Below are positions 1 to 7,671 of a DNA stretch of 64,000 nt, piece after piece (the stretch's first letter is position 1; the number at the start of each line of letters is the position of its first letter). Source of the stretch: Hungatella sp. UBA4396 (GTDB taxonomy: Bacteria > Bacillota > Clostridia > Lachnospirales > Lachnospiraceae); contig DGRE01000027.1 in the NCBI GenBank assembly GCA_002389905.1, positions 1-64,000 of the forward strand, given 5' to 3'. A program made the position numbers and the translations under genes. Under the pieces are notes generated by a model. It was not told where the DNA came from. It saw only the letters and a list, made by a program, of their open reading frames with translations, and ran no database searches.

Positions 1-20
1 GTAGTTTATGTTGCGCTTAC
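1..20. repeat. IS66-type end repeat, copy 1
   Basis: The sequence ends in GCGCTTAC and closely matches 3609-3628 in the same orientation (18 of 20 bases). IS66-family ends commonly start GTAAGCG when read inward, so this looks like the 5' end of a minus-strand IS66 element lying left of the window. Similarity continues weakly to about position 40, which a simple terminal repeat would not explain. Confidence 0.4.
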
Positions 21-353
21 CTTAAGATGGTGAAACGCACTATGTATGGTCGATGCAGCAAAAAACTTTTGAGTGCAAAAATGATACTTAAACACTAATA
101 TGTAACGGATATTTGCGGAAGAACCATTTTGCCCCGGAATACTCAGTTTGTAAAGCAGTACAAAACCATCTTTGTCAAAATGCAATGCCTTCAGCCTGTC
201 ACATCTTTTTCCATAGAAGAGAAAGAGTGAATTGTTGTAAGGATCCAACTCGAAGGAATCCCGGACAATAGCCATGAGACCATCAATGCTGCGCCTCATG
301 TCCGTATAGCCACAGACCAGATAAATCTTGGCTACGCCGGAGAGATCACCTAA
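6..353 (-). pseudogene. tnpB: Degenerate IS66 TnpB accessory protein
   Basis: The frame carries the TnpB signature: IYLVCGYTDMRRSIDGL, then SLFLFYGKRCDRLKAL and DGFVLLYK. It has no normal ATG at its 5' end; the first ATG is at 299, inside the conserved block. After DGFVLLYK (near position 150) it diverges from the expected RLE..F.WPR tail, and the remaining residues look like out-of-frame or foreign sequence. It directly follows the tnpA relic (350-714) in the usual IS66 order. I read it as a decayed copy of the outer IS66 element; a divergent functional TnpB is unlikely because the C-terminal half is lost. Confidence 0.7.
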
Positions 354-714
354 TACAGTTGCTGCAACGCAGAAAGCGTTGCTCTGATAATGGCGGCATC
401 TGCATCATTGCTGATCGCCATAACGACACCATGATATTCAAGACGGATTGCAATAGAATCCGGTGGATAATTAGGATTGACTACTTTTGTTTCAGACAAT
501 TCATTGTAGTGAACTGGTACAACTTCCTGCTTCTCTACAACTTTTGGAACTGATATCGGTACAGCAGATGCCTTCATACGCAGTCTTTGATGTTGTAATA
601 AAAAGAGCTGGTAGATACGCCATTCTGATGACACCATACATAATCAGATAAGCCGCTAACGCGGCTTTTCTGGATGCAGTCCATCCAGTATTCATCTTTT
701 TGAGCCTTTGTCAT
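350..714 (-). pseudogene. tnpA: Frameshifted IS66 TnpA
   Basis: From the ATG at 714 the frame gives an IS66 TnpA-like start (MTKAQKDEYWMDCIQKSR), the SGLSDYVWCHQNGVS helix region and SSFYYNIK, then hits a stop. The continuation RLRMKASAVP is in another frame and runs to the stop at 350. Loss of one A in the short A run at about 585-587 explains the shift. Its ribosome site now lies beyond the inserted element: GGGGAGG at about 3460-3466 on the minus strand would join directly to the sequence before this ATG if 728-3463 were removed. It overlaps the tnpB relic by a few bases. Confidence 0.8.
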
Positions 715-719
715 TGGCT

Positions 720-727
720 AAATCCTC
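720..727. repeat. Target-site duplication, left copy
   Basis: AAATCCTC directly precedes the left inverted repeat of the intact IS66; an identical copy follows its right repeat at 3456-3463. Eight bases is the usual IS66-family duplication length. Confidence 0.95.
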
Positions 728-808
728 GTATACGGTAAATAGCTAGTACCGTGCAAATTAGTTGCAGCCATGAGATAATACCTCCAAAGATCAGAGGAGA
801 TTTATCAA

Positions 809-1165
809 ATGGACAAGATCACACACGAGGTCAGGCTGACCAATTGGACCAAGCTCATCCAGGAATGCTTATCAAGCGGTTTATCCAAGAAAGAATGGTG
901 CTCACAAAATCAGATTGATGAAAAGCAGTTTTATTATTGGCAACGCAGGGTGCGTGAAGAAATATATGCAGAACAAGTCAGTGCTGCGCCTGTGGAACTT
1001 TCAACGAGTTTCGTCGAAGTACCTTCATTGTCAAAAGTTGAAGAACCCAAGTCTACAAATGTTTCTGCTCAAATCCATGTAAACGGATGTACAATTGAAA
1101 TCGCAGACTCTGCATCGGATGAATTTCTTCATCGGTTGCTTGGAGCGTTATCCTATGTTCAATGA
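809..1165 (+). CDS. tnpA: IS66 accessory protein TnpA
   Basis: This 118-residue protein has the N-terminal helix-turn-helix region typical of IS66 TnpA (W.KLIQECLSSGLSKKEWC, then QFYYWQRRVREE) and the C-terminal IHVNGCTIEI block. In the family it is a DNA-binding helper needed with TnpB and TnpC for transposition. AGAGGAG lies upstream of the ATG. The stop overlaps the tnpB start by 11 bases, indicating translational coupling. Length is normal for the family. Confidence 0.9.
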   Translation: MDKITHEVRLTNWTKLIQECLSSGLSKKEWCSQNQIDEKQFYYWQRRVREEIYAEQVSAAPVELSTSFVEVPSLSKVEEPKSTNVSAQIHVNGCTIEIADSASDEFLHRLLGALSYVQ

Positions 1166-1514
1166 TGCATCTGGATTTCAAAAAGTATATCTTGCCACCG
1201 GCTATACTGACTTACGCCGTGGAATTGATGGGTTGGCATCCATTGTGAAATACAATTTCAATCTTGATCCGTTTCAGAAGAATATCTTATTTCTCTTTTG
1301 CGGAAAAAGAACAGACCGGGTGAAGGGACTTCTTTGGGAAGGTGATGGTTTCCTCTTGCTTTATAAGCGGCTTGAAATTGGTGGTTTCAATTGGCCCAGA
1401 ACTTCAGAAGAAGCACTTTTAATTTCTCAGGAGCAATACCAGCGGCTAATGGAAGGGATCGAAATCATTGCCAAGAAGCCAATCAAAGAGGTACACCGCA
1501 CAGAACTGCTTTAG
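1155..1514 (+). CDS. tnpB: IS66 accessory protein TnpB
   Basis: The 119-residue product starts MFNDASGFQKVYLATGYTD, followed by RRGIDGLASIV, ILFLFCGKRTDRVKGL, DGFLLLYKRLE and FNWPRT, the full signature of the IS66 Orf2 family. I chose the ATG at 1155, although an in-frame upstream start exists, because homologues start a few residues before the YLATGYTD block. It overlaps the tnpA stop. It is a helper of TnpC whose exact biochemical role is not settled. Confidence 0.9.
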   Translation: MFNDASGFQKVYLATGYTDLRRGIDGLASIVKYNFNLDPFQKNILFLFCGKRTDRVKGLLWEGDGFLLLYKRLEIGGFNWPRTSEEALLISQEQYQRLMEGIEIIAKKPIKEVHRTELL

Positions 1515-1730
1515 TTTTGTGCATTTCGCAGAAAATAAAAAAATGAAATTCTGCATGAATCCTATGATGAAACCAGTTATCCACCAGTACCAGCTAGTAA
1601 AGTGAATTAGTTCTATCCAAAAAACCAGAAAAACTAATTCAAGTGGATAAAGGTTTGAAAAACCAAGAAAACCAGCCATTTTAAAAGGAGTTATGCACCG
1701 TCAAAATGCCTATTGCAACATGTGTTTGTA

Positions 1731-1760
1731 TTCGCTTTTTATCTGCATTTATCGTATAAT
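1731..1760 (+). promoter_or_regulatory. Possible internal promoter before tnpC
   Basis: TTCGCT at 1731-1736, an 18-bp spacer and a perfect TATAAT at 1755-1760 lie in the 270-bp gap between tnpB and tnpC. The -35 match is poor. AAAGGAGCGGCAAA follows as the tnpC ribosome site. The rest of the 1515-1784 gap shows no gene. Confidence 0.35.
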
Positions 1761-1784
1761 AGATGACAGAAAAGGAGCGGCAAA

Positions 1785-3398
1785 ATGGCGAAAAAATATA
1801 CGGTTGATGAATTGAATCACTTAAGTGCAGACTCTATGAAGATCATCATTTTATCCATGCAGGATCAATTGGAACAATTGAACCAGAACATGGAGCGCCT
1901 CATTGAGCAGATCGCAGCTGCAAACAACCAGCGCTTTGGCCGCTCCTCTGAAAAACTAGAGGTAATTGACGGACAGCTGAATCTGGATTTTATTTTCAAT
2001 GAAGCTGAGGCCCTTACTGAAACACTTTATGTTGTTGAGCCGGCGGGGGAAGATGTACTTCCTCCAAAGAAGAAAAAACAGACTGGCAAACGGGAAAAAG
2101 ATTTAGAAGGTCTTCCTGTTGTGGAAATCCCACATGTACTATCGGAAGAAAAACTGACAGAAATCTTTGGTGCCAATGGCTGGAAACGATTACCTGACGA
2201 AGTATACAAAAGAGTCAGGGTTGAGCCAGCTGTTTATACGGTTGAGGAACATCATGTGGCAGTTTATGCAGGCAGGGATAATCAGACAATTGTAAAAGCT
2301 GACCGTCCAAAGAGTCTTCTGCGCAACAGCATTGCAACCCCATCACTTGTTGCAAGCATTTATAACGCAAAATACGTCAACGGCATGCCGTTAGACCGTA
2401 TCAATAAAGAGTATTTACGGAACGATATTCATATATCCAAACAGGTTCTTGCAAACTGGGTCATCCAGTGTGCGGAGCGGTACCTGGGAATCATGTTTGA
2501 TTATCTGCGGAAAGAACTACTTACATTTCGTATCCTTCAGGCCGATGAGACTCCAGTGTTTGTGACAAAGGATGGGCGTCCTGCAAACAGCAAGAGTTTC
2601 ATGTGGGTGTACCGCACCGGCAAATGCTATAAAGAGACACCAATCATTCTTTACGAGTATCAAAAGACTCGAAAGACGGAACATCCAAGAGAGTTCTTAA
2701 AGAACTTTCATGGAACCCTGGTGACGGATGCATACGCAGCGTATGATTCACTGGACCGAAGGAATCTAGATATTACATTTGCTGGATGCTGGGCACATGG
2801 CAGGCGTCGTTTTACCGAAGCGGTCAAAGCAATTCCCAAGGATAAACGGGAAAGTGCAAAGGATACGATCGCATATCAGGCATTAAAGCAGATCGCAGCC
2901 ATATATCATCTGGATAATGAATTATCAGAGTTATCGCCTGAGCAGAAAAAACAGGAAAGGCAACTCACCGTAAAGCCGCTGGTAGAGGCCTTCTTTGTGT
3001 GGGCTAAAGACATCCAGCAAAAAAACAGTCTTTCAAAGGGTAAAACTCTCGAAGGCATAAACTATTGCATCAATCATGAGAAAAACCTAAAAGAGTTCTT
3101 AAATGATGGCGACTTACCACTGGATAACAATGCAACAGAAGCAGCACTTCGCACATTCTGTGTTCACAAGCATACATGGCGCCTGATCGATACGATTGAT
3201 GGAGCCAAAGCCAGTGCCATCGTATATAGCCTTACTGAAACAGCAAAGGCAAACAATCTAAACCCATTCCGTTATCTTGAGTTTCTACTGGCAGAGTTAA
3301 TGGAACATCAAGAAGATACCAGTCAGGATTTCCTAAAGGATTTACTTCCTTGGTCGAATCAGATCCCTGGAATCTGTAAAATAAAAACAAAAGCGTGA
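1785..3398 (+). CDS. tnpC: IS66 transposase TnpC (DDE)
   Basis: This 537-residue transposase has a leucine-rich coiled-coil start (about 20-55) followed by QRFGRSSEKLE, the N-terminal IS66 mark. A DDE catalytic core follows: D in LQADETPVFV, D in LVTDAYAAYD and E in LDNNATEAALR near residue 450. The C-terminus (DTIDGAKASAIVYSLTETAK) is also typical. Length is normal and there is no frameshift, so the enzyme is probably active. It ends 57 bases before the right inverted repeat. Confidence 0.95.
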   Translation: MAKKYTVDELNHLSADSMKIIILSMQDQLEQLNQNMERLIEQIAAANNQRFGRSSEKLEVIDGQLNLDFIFNEAEALTETLYVVEPAGEDVLPPKKKKQTGKREKDLEGLPVVEIPHVLSEEKLTEIFGANGWKRLPDEVYKRVRVEPAVYTVEEHHVAVYAGRDNQTIVKADRPKSLLRNSIATPSLVASIYNAKYVNGMPLDRINKEYLRNDIHISKQVLANWVIQCAERYLGIMFDYLRKELLTFRILQADETPVFVTKDGRPANSKSFMWVYRTGKCYKETPIILYEYQKTRKTEHPREFLKNFHGTLVTDAYAAYDSLDRRNLDITFAGCWAHGRRRFTEAVKAIPKDKRESAKDTIAYQALKQIAAIYHLDNELSELSPEQKKQERQLTVKPLVEAFFVWAKDIQQKNSLSKGKTLEGINYCINHEKNLKEFLNDGDLPLDNNATEAALRTFCVHKHTWRLIDTIDGAKASAIVYSLTETAKANNLNPFRYLEFLLAELMEHQEDTSQDFLKDLLPWSNQIPGICKIKTKA

Positions 3399-3443
3399 AC
3401 CAGACCGCCGATTGGCGGTCATCATTTAAGGTTGTACTCATGG

Positions 3444-3455
3444 TTTACCGTATAC
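3444..3455. repeat. Right inverted repeat of intact IS66
   Basis: TTTACCGTATAC is the exact reverse complement of 728-739. The target duplication copy AAATCCTC follows at 3456-3463. Confidence 0.95.
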
Positions 3456-3628
3456 AAATCCTCCCCAAAATAGTTGGAGTAAAAGGATTCAAAAGTTTGA
3501 AATAAATAGCAGTGAAATGCTACAGCTTTTACCGTTCAAGATCAGAACTTAGAGTGATTTACTCCAACTATCCTAATCTTACATCAAGGAAGAGCAAATG
3601 GCACTACGGTAGATTATGTAGCGCTTAC
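3456..3628 (-). mobile_element. 5' end of the outer, interrupted IS66
   Basis: Read on the minus strand this stretch starts with the end repeat GTAAGCGCTACATAATCTAC (3628-3609) and ends with the ribosome site GGGGAGG that belonged to the tnpA relic at 714. It also holds a perfect 14-bp inverted repeat, ATAGTTGGAGTAAA at 3470-3483 and its complement at 3558-3571. The intact IS66 splits this end from the relic genes at 6-714. From 3629 to 3739 I see no gene. Confidence 0.6.
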
Positions 3629-3739
3629 GATAAAACGGAATATGCACTCCAGATGCTGGATGTCTTGTTATAACCAGTATATTTTAACATAATCCTGCTC
3701 TACTTAATCAGCAAATCAGTAGCACATATACTCCCTTTC

Positions 3740-4000
3740 TCAGCGCACAGCTTCTGTGGTATTGTTCATCAAAACCTGTATTGCCTCATGAACCCTAACC
3801 GCATCCTCTGTATCAATAGGATAGGATGGACTCTTTCGTCCTGCCACCTTTCCGTCATAAATCATTTGCACTTTAATAACGTTATGAAATATACCTTCCC
3901 ATTCTTCATCTCCTAAAGAAACTTTATACTGAGTTCCTTTGGGGTGAGGTGCTGATGCATTTACAAAAACAGACCGTCTTGGATAAAAAACTCGTGCCAT
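3740..4000 (-). CDS. Small protein of unknown function
   Basis: The 86-residue product is not one I can name. It starts MARVFYPRRSVFVNASAPHP, has no signal peptide or membrane segment, and has mixed charge with likely beta-rich content. The ribosome site AAGGGAGG with an AATTATAT spacer before the ATG is excellent, which supports a real gene. It lies between the IS66 remnants and the end of the first polysaccharide locus, and could be an IS passenger or a host gene. No stem is evident directly after the stop. Confidence 0.6.
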   Translation of the reverse strand: MARVFYPRRSVFVNASAPHPKGTQYKVSLGDEEWEGIFHNVIKVQMIYDGKVAGRKSPSYPIDTEDAVRVHEAIQVLMNNTTEAVR

Positions 4001-4068
4001 ATATAATTACCTCCCTTTTAAAACTATCTATAGATCTCTATGATAATCTATAGAATTAAGTTAGATAT

Positions 4069-4093
4069 ATCTGCCCGCGAACAGCGGGCAGAT
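4069..4093 (-). terminator. Hairpin after the Wzz-like gene
   Basis: ATCTGCCCGC and GCGGGCAGAT form a perfect 10-bp GC-rich stem around a short loop, about 45 bases past the stop of the 4140-5540 gene. The minus-strand continuation (ATATCTAACTTAATTC) is AT-rich but not a clean T tract. It probably ends the first locus. Confidence 0.55.
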
Positions 4094-4139
4094 TTCACAA
4101 TACATCTATCTTCCTAACCTCTCTTCGGAAGCATAAGTT

Positions 4140-5540
4140 TTACTTTCCCTTATTACCAGAAGCTAATACAATATATCCCAAAAACTCTTTTTTCATATTT
4201 GAAACTATTTCAACTTCCTTTTCAATATCTCTAAGTCTAGATTCTTTCCTCATCTCCACCAAGATAATATCGTCAAACTCCGAAACAGACTGTAGAGTCG
4301 AGGTATTTCTAATCATATCAGCAGCAACTTTTAGCTGAAAATTAGGTAACCTCTCCTGAAGCTTCATCGCCAAATTAGTTAACGCTTCATCTCCTACTGT
4401 TCCAGTAAATAATACCGAGGTTTCTTCATCCGTTAAATTGCGGATATTAATAGCAAGCATATCATACATCGTTTCATCGGATATATCTTTTTTACCTTCT
4501 AACCGGTCTATCCAGTCATCTATACCTGAAAAAGCTCTTTTTTCTGTCTTATCAGTAAAACCGCCTAGAAATTTCAAACGGAAACGTCCCTTTAAGTCAC
4601 TATCCGCATTTAACTTTCCATTCATCACAAATACAATACATACACCAAACGCTACCATAAAGGCACCAAAAACACCACCGATAATTCCATATTTCACGCA
4701 TTCTTTCAACACGGAACGCTTGGATAGTGCCGTAGGTTGATCCGGTTCTTTTAATTCTTCCAGTGCTTTCTTTGTCTCTTCTAAGCTTTTTTTCGTTATT
4801 GTCAAATCTTTTAGTTTCTTATCTTGAACATCGGCCAATGACTGATCTACCACTGTACTGACATTCTGGTTCATAATTGAAATCGTATGCTGTTCTAGAT
4901 CTGTCTGAATCTCAAAACATAACGTTTCAATATTATCCAGTAGACTATCCAATATCTTTTGAGCACCATTTTCATCCGTATAGGTCACACTCACATTCAG
5001 CATATTACTGTCATAGTCCGTAGTTATGTTAACTAATTCTTTAAGATATGTTACACCTATCCCCATCTGCCTTGATACACTTTTCAAAGCTTCTCCTCGC
5101 ATGATACCAGAAGCATACGCTTTCACAATCCCGTCTGCTGTATCCATAGTCGTTACCATAAGTCCTTTTTCCTGGAAAGGATCAGGCACCTGGATAAAAA
5201 TATCTGCTACTGCCGTCGCTTCATTATATGGGTCCACTTTCATGAGAACAGAACTTTCCCTATATTTTTCCTGATAATCTATGCTTGCAGTGAGCCTTTC
5301 AATGCTCCATTCATATCCAGACTTGGCTTGCTCATATTCCCCTAAATCACTGTTATACTTCTCTTCTAACTCCAGTACATAATCTTCATCTCCACGCTTC
5401 ATGATCTCCTTGGCACATTTAACTCCACCTAAAAGAATCGCAAGGGCAATTGCAGCTAATATGATTGGCCGCCACTTTCTAAATACGGCAAAAATCAAAT
5501 CCTTTAAATCAATTTCCTGATCATACACATTGTTCTCCAT
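4140..5540 (-). CDS. Wzz-type chain-length co-polymerase with degenerate kinase domain
   Basis: The 466-residue product has the polysaccharide co-polymerase plan: TM1 at about 25-43, an extracytoplasmic helical domain (45-282) with predicted coiled coil at 240-265, and TM2 at about 284-306. The cytoplasmic tail (310-466) resembles the BY-kinase fold (a VLFTGTVGDEALTNLAMKL strand and loop, later DDIILVEM), but the P-loop GKS/T is missing. It therefore probably cannot hydrolyse ATP. Such proteins set polymer length together with Wzy. The start has AAAGGAGAAGAC upstream. It lies 46 bp after the initiating transferase and is probably co-transcribed with it. Confidence 0.8.
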   Translation of the reverse strand: MENNVYDQEIDLKDLIFAVFRKWRPIILAAIALAILLGGVKCAKEIMKRGDEDYVLELEEKYNSDLGEYEQAKSGYEWSIERLTASIDYQEKYRESSVLMKVDPYNEATAVADIFIQVPDPFQEKGLMVTTMDTADGIVKAYASGIMRGEALKSVSRQMGIGVTYLKELVNITTDYDSNMLNVSVTYTDENGAQKILDSLLDNIETLCFEIQTDLEQHTISIMNQNVSTVVDQSLADVQDKKLKDLTITKKSLEETKKALEELKEPDQPTALSKRSVLKECVKYGIIGGVFGAFMVAFGVCIVFVMNGKLNADSDLKGRFRLKFLGGFTDKTEKRAFSGIDDWIDRLEGKKDISDETMYDMLAINIRNLTDEETSVLFTGTVGDEALTNLAMKLQERLPNFQLKVAADMIRNTSTLQSVSEFDDIILVEMRKESRLRDIEKEVEIVSNMKKEFLGYIVLASGNKGK

Positions 5541-5586
5541 GTCTTCTCCTTTTAGTATCCATTAATAAAATTTAACTTTTCATCAA

Positions 5587-7005
5587 TCATCTCGACCCTT
5601 TTCCCATCAGGACTACCCAGACAGTTAAAATTAATATTTTAATGTCTTTTAGTATCGACCAGTTATCGATGTACTGCATATCTAATTTTACTACCTCATC
5701 AAAATCCTTGATGTTACTGCGGCCACTGATTTGCCATAAGCCAGTGAGTCCTGGTGTCATACTCAGCCGACATTTGTGCTTTGCTTCATAACGTTCAAAC
5801 TCATCCACCGTTGGTGGGCGAGTTCCTACAAGACTCATATCTCCACGGAGAACATTCCAAAACTGAGGCAATTCATCAATGCTGGTGTTTCGCAGGAACT
5901 TTCCCACCTTTGTTATTCGGGGATCGTCCTCCATCTTGAACATAAGCCCTTTTACCTCATTTTTCTTCATCAATTCTTTTTTTCTTTGTTCGGCATCCCG
6001 ATACATGGAGCGGAACTTATAAAAAGTAAACTTACGTCCATTTTTACCAACCCTCACCTGTCCAAAAAAAACAGGCCCCGGAGAGTTTAGCTTAATGGCC
6101 GGAGCAACGAAAATTGTTGCTATAACAAGTATGATCATACCAACCAGGCTTCCCGCTATGTCCAGCATTCTTTTTGCCACAATCTGCCTCGCAGAAAATA
6201 TATTCCTGGCAAATGTAACTACTGCATATTTCCCAACTCGATTTAACGTTTTCTTTCCATGAGACGGAATATTAAATATATCAATATTTAAGTCTACAAT
6301 CACTCCCATGCTCTCAAGCTCTATTACCCATTCTTCAAGTATGTCATACTGAACGAAAGTAGTATCATTTATGAATATCTCATCCACATCGTGATGAACC
6401 ACATAATCCAATAGAGAACTTGAATCAGCCACAACAGGGAAACCACAGACAGCTTCCCCAACATGCGATCTATCTGTTAAAACAATTCCAACTAATGTAC
6501 GGTTCCACTCATTATATTCAACCAAATTTTCAATAATCTTCTCAATCTGCTTAGAAGTTGTTACAATCAACAAACGATTACTATATCTACTGGTTTTATA
6601 TATTTTTGTCATAAATTGTTTAAATATTATTCTAAAACATAAAGTTAAAACCATATTTATAACAATAAAATAACCAAAAACCAAACGAGATAAGTCACTG
6701 CTTCGATGAATAAGAAATAATATCACAACCCATGCTACAGAAAATAGCGCCTGATTACGAATTATTGCAGAAAATTCTTCCAGATAACCTCTTCTGAAAA
6801 AATGATGGTTGAAATCAGCGAGAGAATTTATCAATCCATATAGTAGACTGATTAAGATAATTTGCCATAGCTGATCAAAATGGTTGTAACGGCCGTAGAA
6901 TACCCCATATCTTATGCCATAAGCTATTCCAAGACTAAGCCATACTGCTAAAAGATCTATTACCAAAATCAGGGTATTTTCCATTGCCTTTTTCTTTTGA
7001 TACAT
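5587..7005 (-). CDS. Initiating sugar-phosphate transferase (polyprenyl glycosylphosphotransferase)
   Basis: The enzyme transfers a hexose-1-phosphate from a nucleotide sugar to undecaprenyl phosphate, the first membrane step of repeat-unit assembly. Several N-terminal membrane helices (about 10-125) are followed by a CoA-binding-like domain, a further membrane segment (VGMIILVIATIFVAPA) and the catalytic C-terminus: KRMLDIAG, FYKFRSMYRDAE, DDPRITKVGKFLR, SIDELPQFWNVL, MSLVGTRPP, TPGLTGLWQISGR. I chose the ATG at 7005, six bases after AGGGGG, rather than the TTG at 7011. This gives 472 residues, normal for the family. The sugar cannot be deduced. Confidence 0.9.
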   Translation of the reverse strand: MYQKKKAMENTLILVIDLLAVWLSLGIAYGIRYGVFYGRYNHFDQLWQIILISLLYGLINSLADFNHHFFRRGYLEEFSAIIRNQALFSVAWVVILFLIHRSSDLSRLVFGYFIVINMVLTLCFRIIFKQFMTKIYKTSRYSNRLLIVTTSKQIEKIIENLVEYNEWNRTLVGIVLTDRSHVGEAVCGFPVVADSSSLLDYVVHHDVDEIFINDTTFVQYDILEEWVIELESMGVIVDLNIDIFNIPSHGKKTLNRVGKYAVVTFARNIFSARQIVAKRMLDIAGSLVGMIILVIATIFVAPAIKLNSPGPVFFGQVRVGKNGRKFTFYKFRSMYRDAEQRKKELMKKNEVKGLMFKMEDDPRITKVGKFLRNTSIDELPQFWNVLRGDMSLVGTRPPTVDEFERYEAKHKCRLSMTPGLTGLWQISGRSNIKDFDEVVKLDMQYIDNWSILKDIKILILTVWVVLMGKGSR

Positions 7006-7111
7006 AAACAACCCCCTATTTTACTGACAAACAAAGTATCTATCTATAAAACAACAAAATGAATTATAGTTATTCTTAATATATTAAAGACACTTTCATG
7101 TAACAGTATTT

Positions 7112-7140
7112 ATTTTAGCATATACTAAATTAATAAACAA
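7112..7140 (-). promoter_or_regulatory. SigA-type promoter for the 7005-4140 genes
   Basis: On the minus strand TTGTTT (7140-7135), a 17-bp spacer and TAAAAT (7117-7112) precede the initiating transferase, giving a leader of about 95 bases. The spacer overlaps one copy of the repeated CATATACTAAATTA. Confidence 0.55.
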
Positions 7141-7203
7141 TTACAGATTACATAACCTTTATTAATACTTTTTCCAACGCTACAATTCTCATATACTAAA
7201 TTA
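7119..7203. repeat. Two direct 14-bp repeats around a promoter
   Basis: CATATACTAAATTA occurs at 7119-7132 and 7190-7203, 71 bp apart. The first copy overlaps the spacer of the predicted promoter. They could be operator sites, but in AT-rich DNA chance is possible. Confidence 0.4.
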
Positions 7204-7299
7204 GAAAAGCTATATTTTTCTTCTATAATCCTTTTTATGTAAATGTTCTATAAAGTTCGTAGATTTTATTTCTTGTATCTGAGATAATATACTAATCCA

Positions 7300-7329
7300 G
7301 TCAAAAAAGTTAAGCCTTAACTTTTTGAC
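7300..7329. repeat. Hairpin before the IS66 tnpA relic
   Basis: GTCAAAAAAGTTAAG (7300-7314) pairs with CTTAACTTTTTGAC (7316-7329) apart from one bulged A. It could be a bidirectional terminator or an IS-derived structure. Nothing else is seen between 7204 and 7349. Confidence 0.5.
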
Positions 7330-7349
7330 ATCCGTAGGAGTGAATGTCT

Positions 7350-7663
7350 ATGAACTCAACAACATCTTTAGTAGCTAGGCAAACCAGCTTCATCAGTTGA
7401 CAGAACAGATACGAGAATATCAAAACAGACCTTATGGCGTTTCCATTAAAAAATGGTGCGACCAGCATGAAATTACTGTAGCCAATTATTACTATCGTTT
7501 AAGAGAAGTTAGCAAGGCCTGTCTGGAACATATATTACACAATACAGGTTCACAAAGTATTGTTCAGGTTCTATCAGAACTCATGCATGAAGATTTGCGT
7601 TCTGTAGCAGCATCCAGATTAAAAGTTTCGGTTAATAGCGTAGGCTTTAATATTAAATTGTGA
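7350..7663 (+). pseudogene. tnpA: IS66 TnpA relic
   Basis: The ATG at 7350 starts MNSTTSLVARQTSF and soon meets a stop. In another frame, TEQIREYQNRPYGVSIKKW, CDQHEITVANYYYRLREV and a short degenerate C-terminus follow. This is the same plan as IS66 TnpA (compare 809-1165), so I read one gene with a frameshift near 7376-7396. No tnpB or tnpC follows; the flippase gene converges on it nine bases after its stop. It marks an old insertion between the initiating transferase and the rest of the locus. Confidence 0.65.
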
Positions 7664-7671
7664 CGATTAAG

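Larger units (their letters stand above)
728..3455 (+). mobile_element. Intact IS66-family insertion sequence (2728 bp)
   Basis: The element is bounded by perfect 12-bp inverted repeats, GTATACGGTAAA at 728-739 and TTTACCGTATAC at 3444-3455. Identical 8-bp direct repeats lie outside (720-727, 3456-3463). It contains tnpA, tnpB and tnpC in the normal IS66 order, all open. It is inserted just upstream of the tnpA start of an older, oppositely oriented IS66. Intact genes, perfect ends and a perfect duplication point to recent insertion. Confidence 0.95.
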
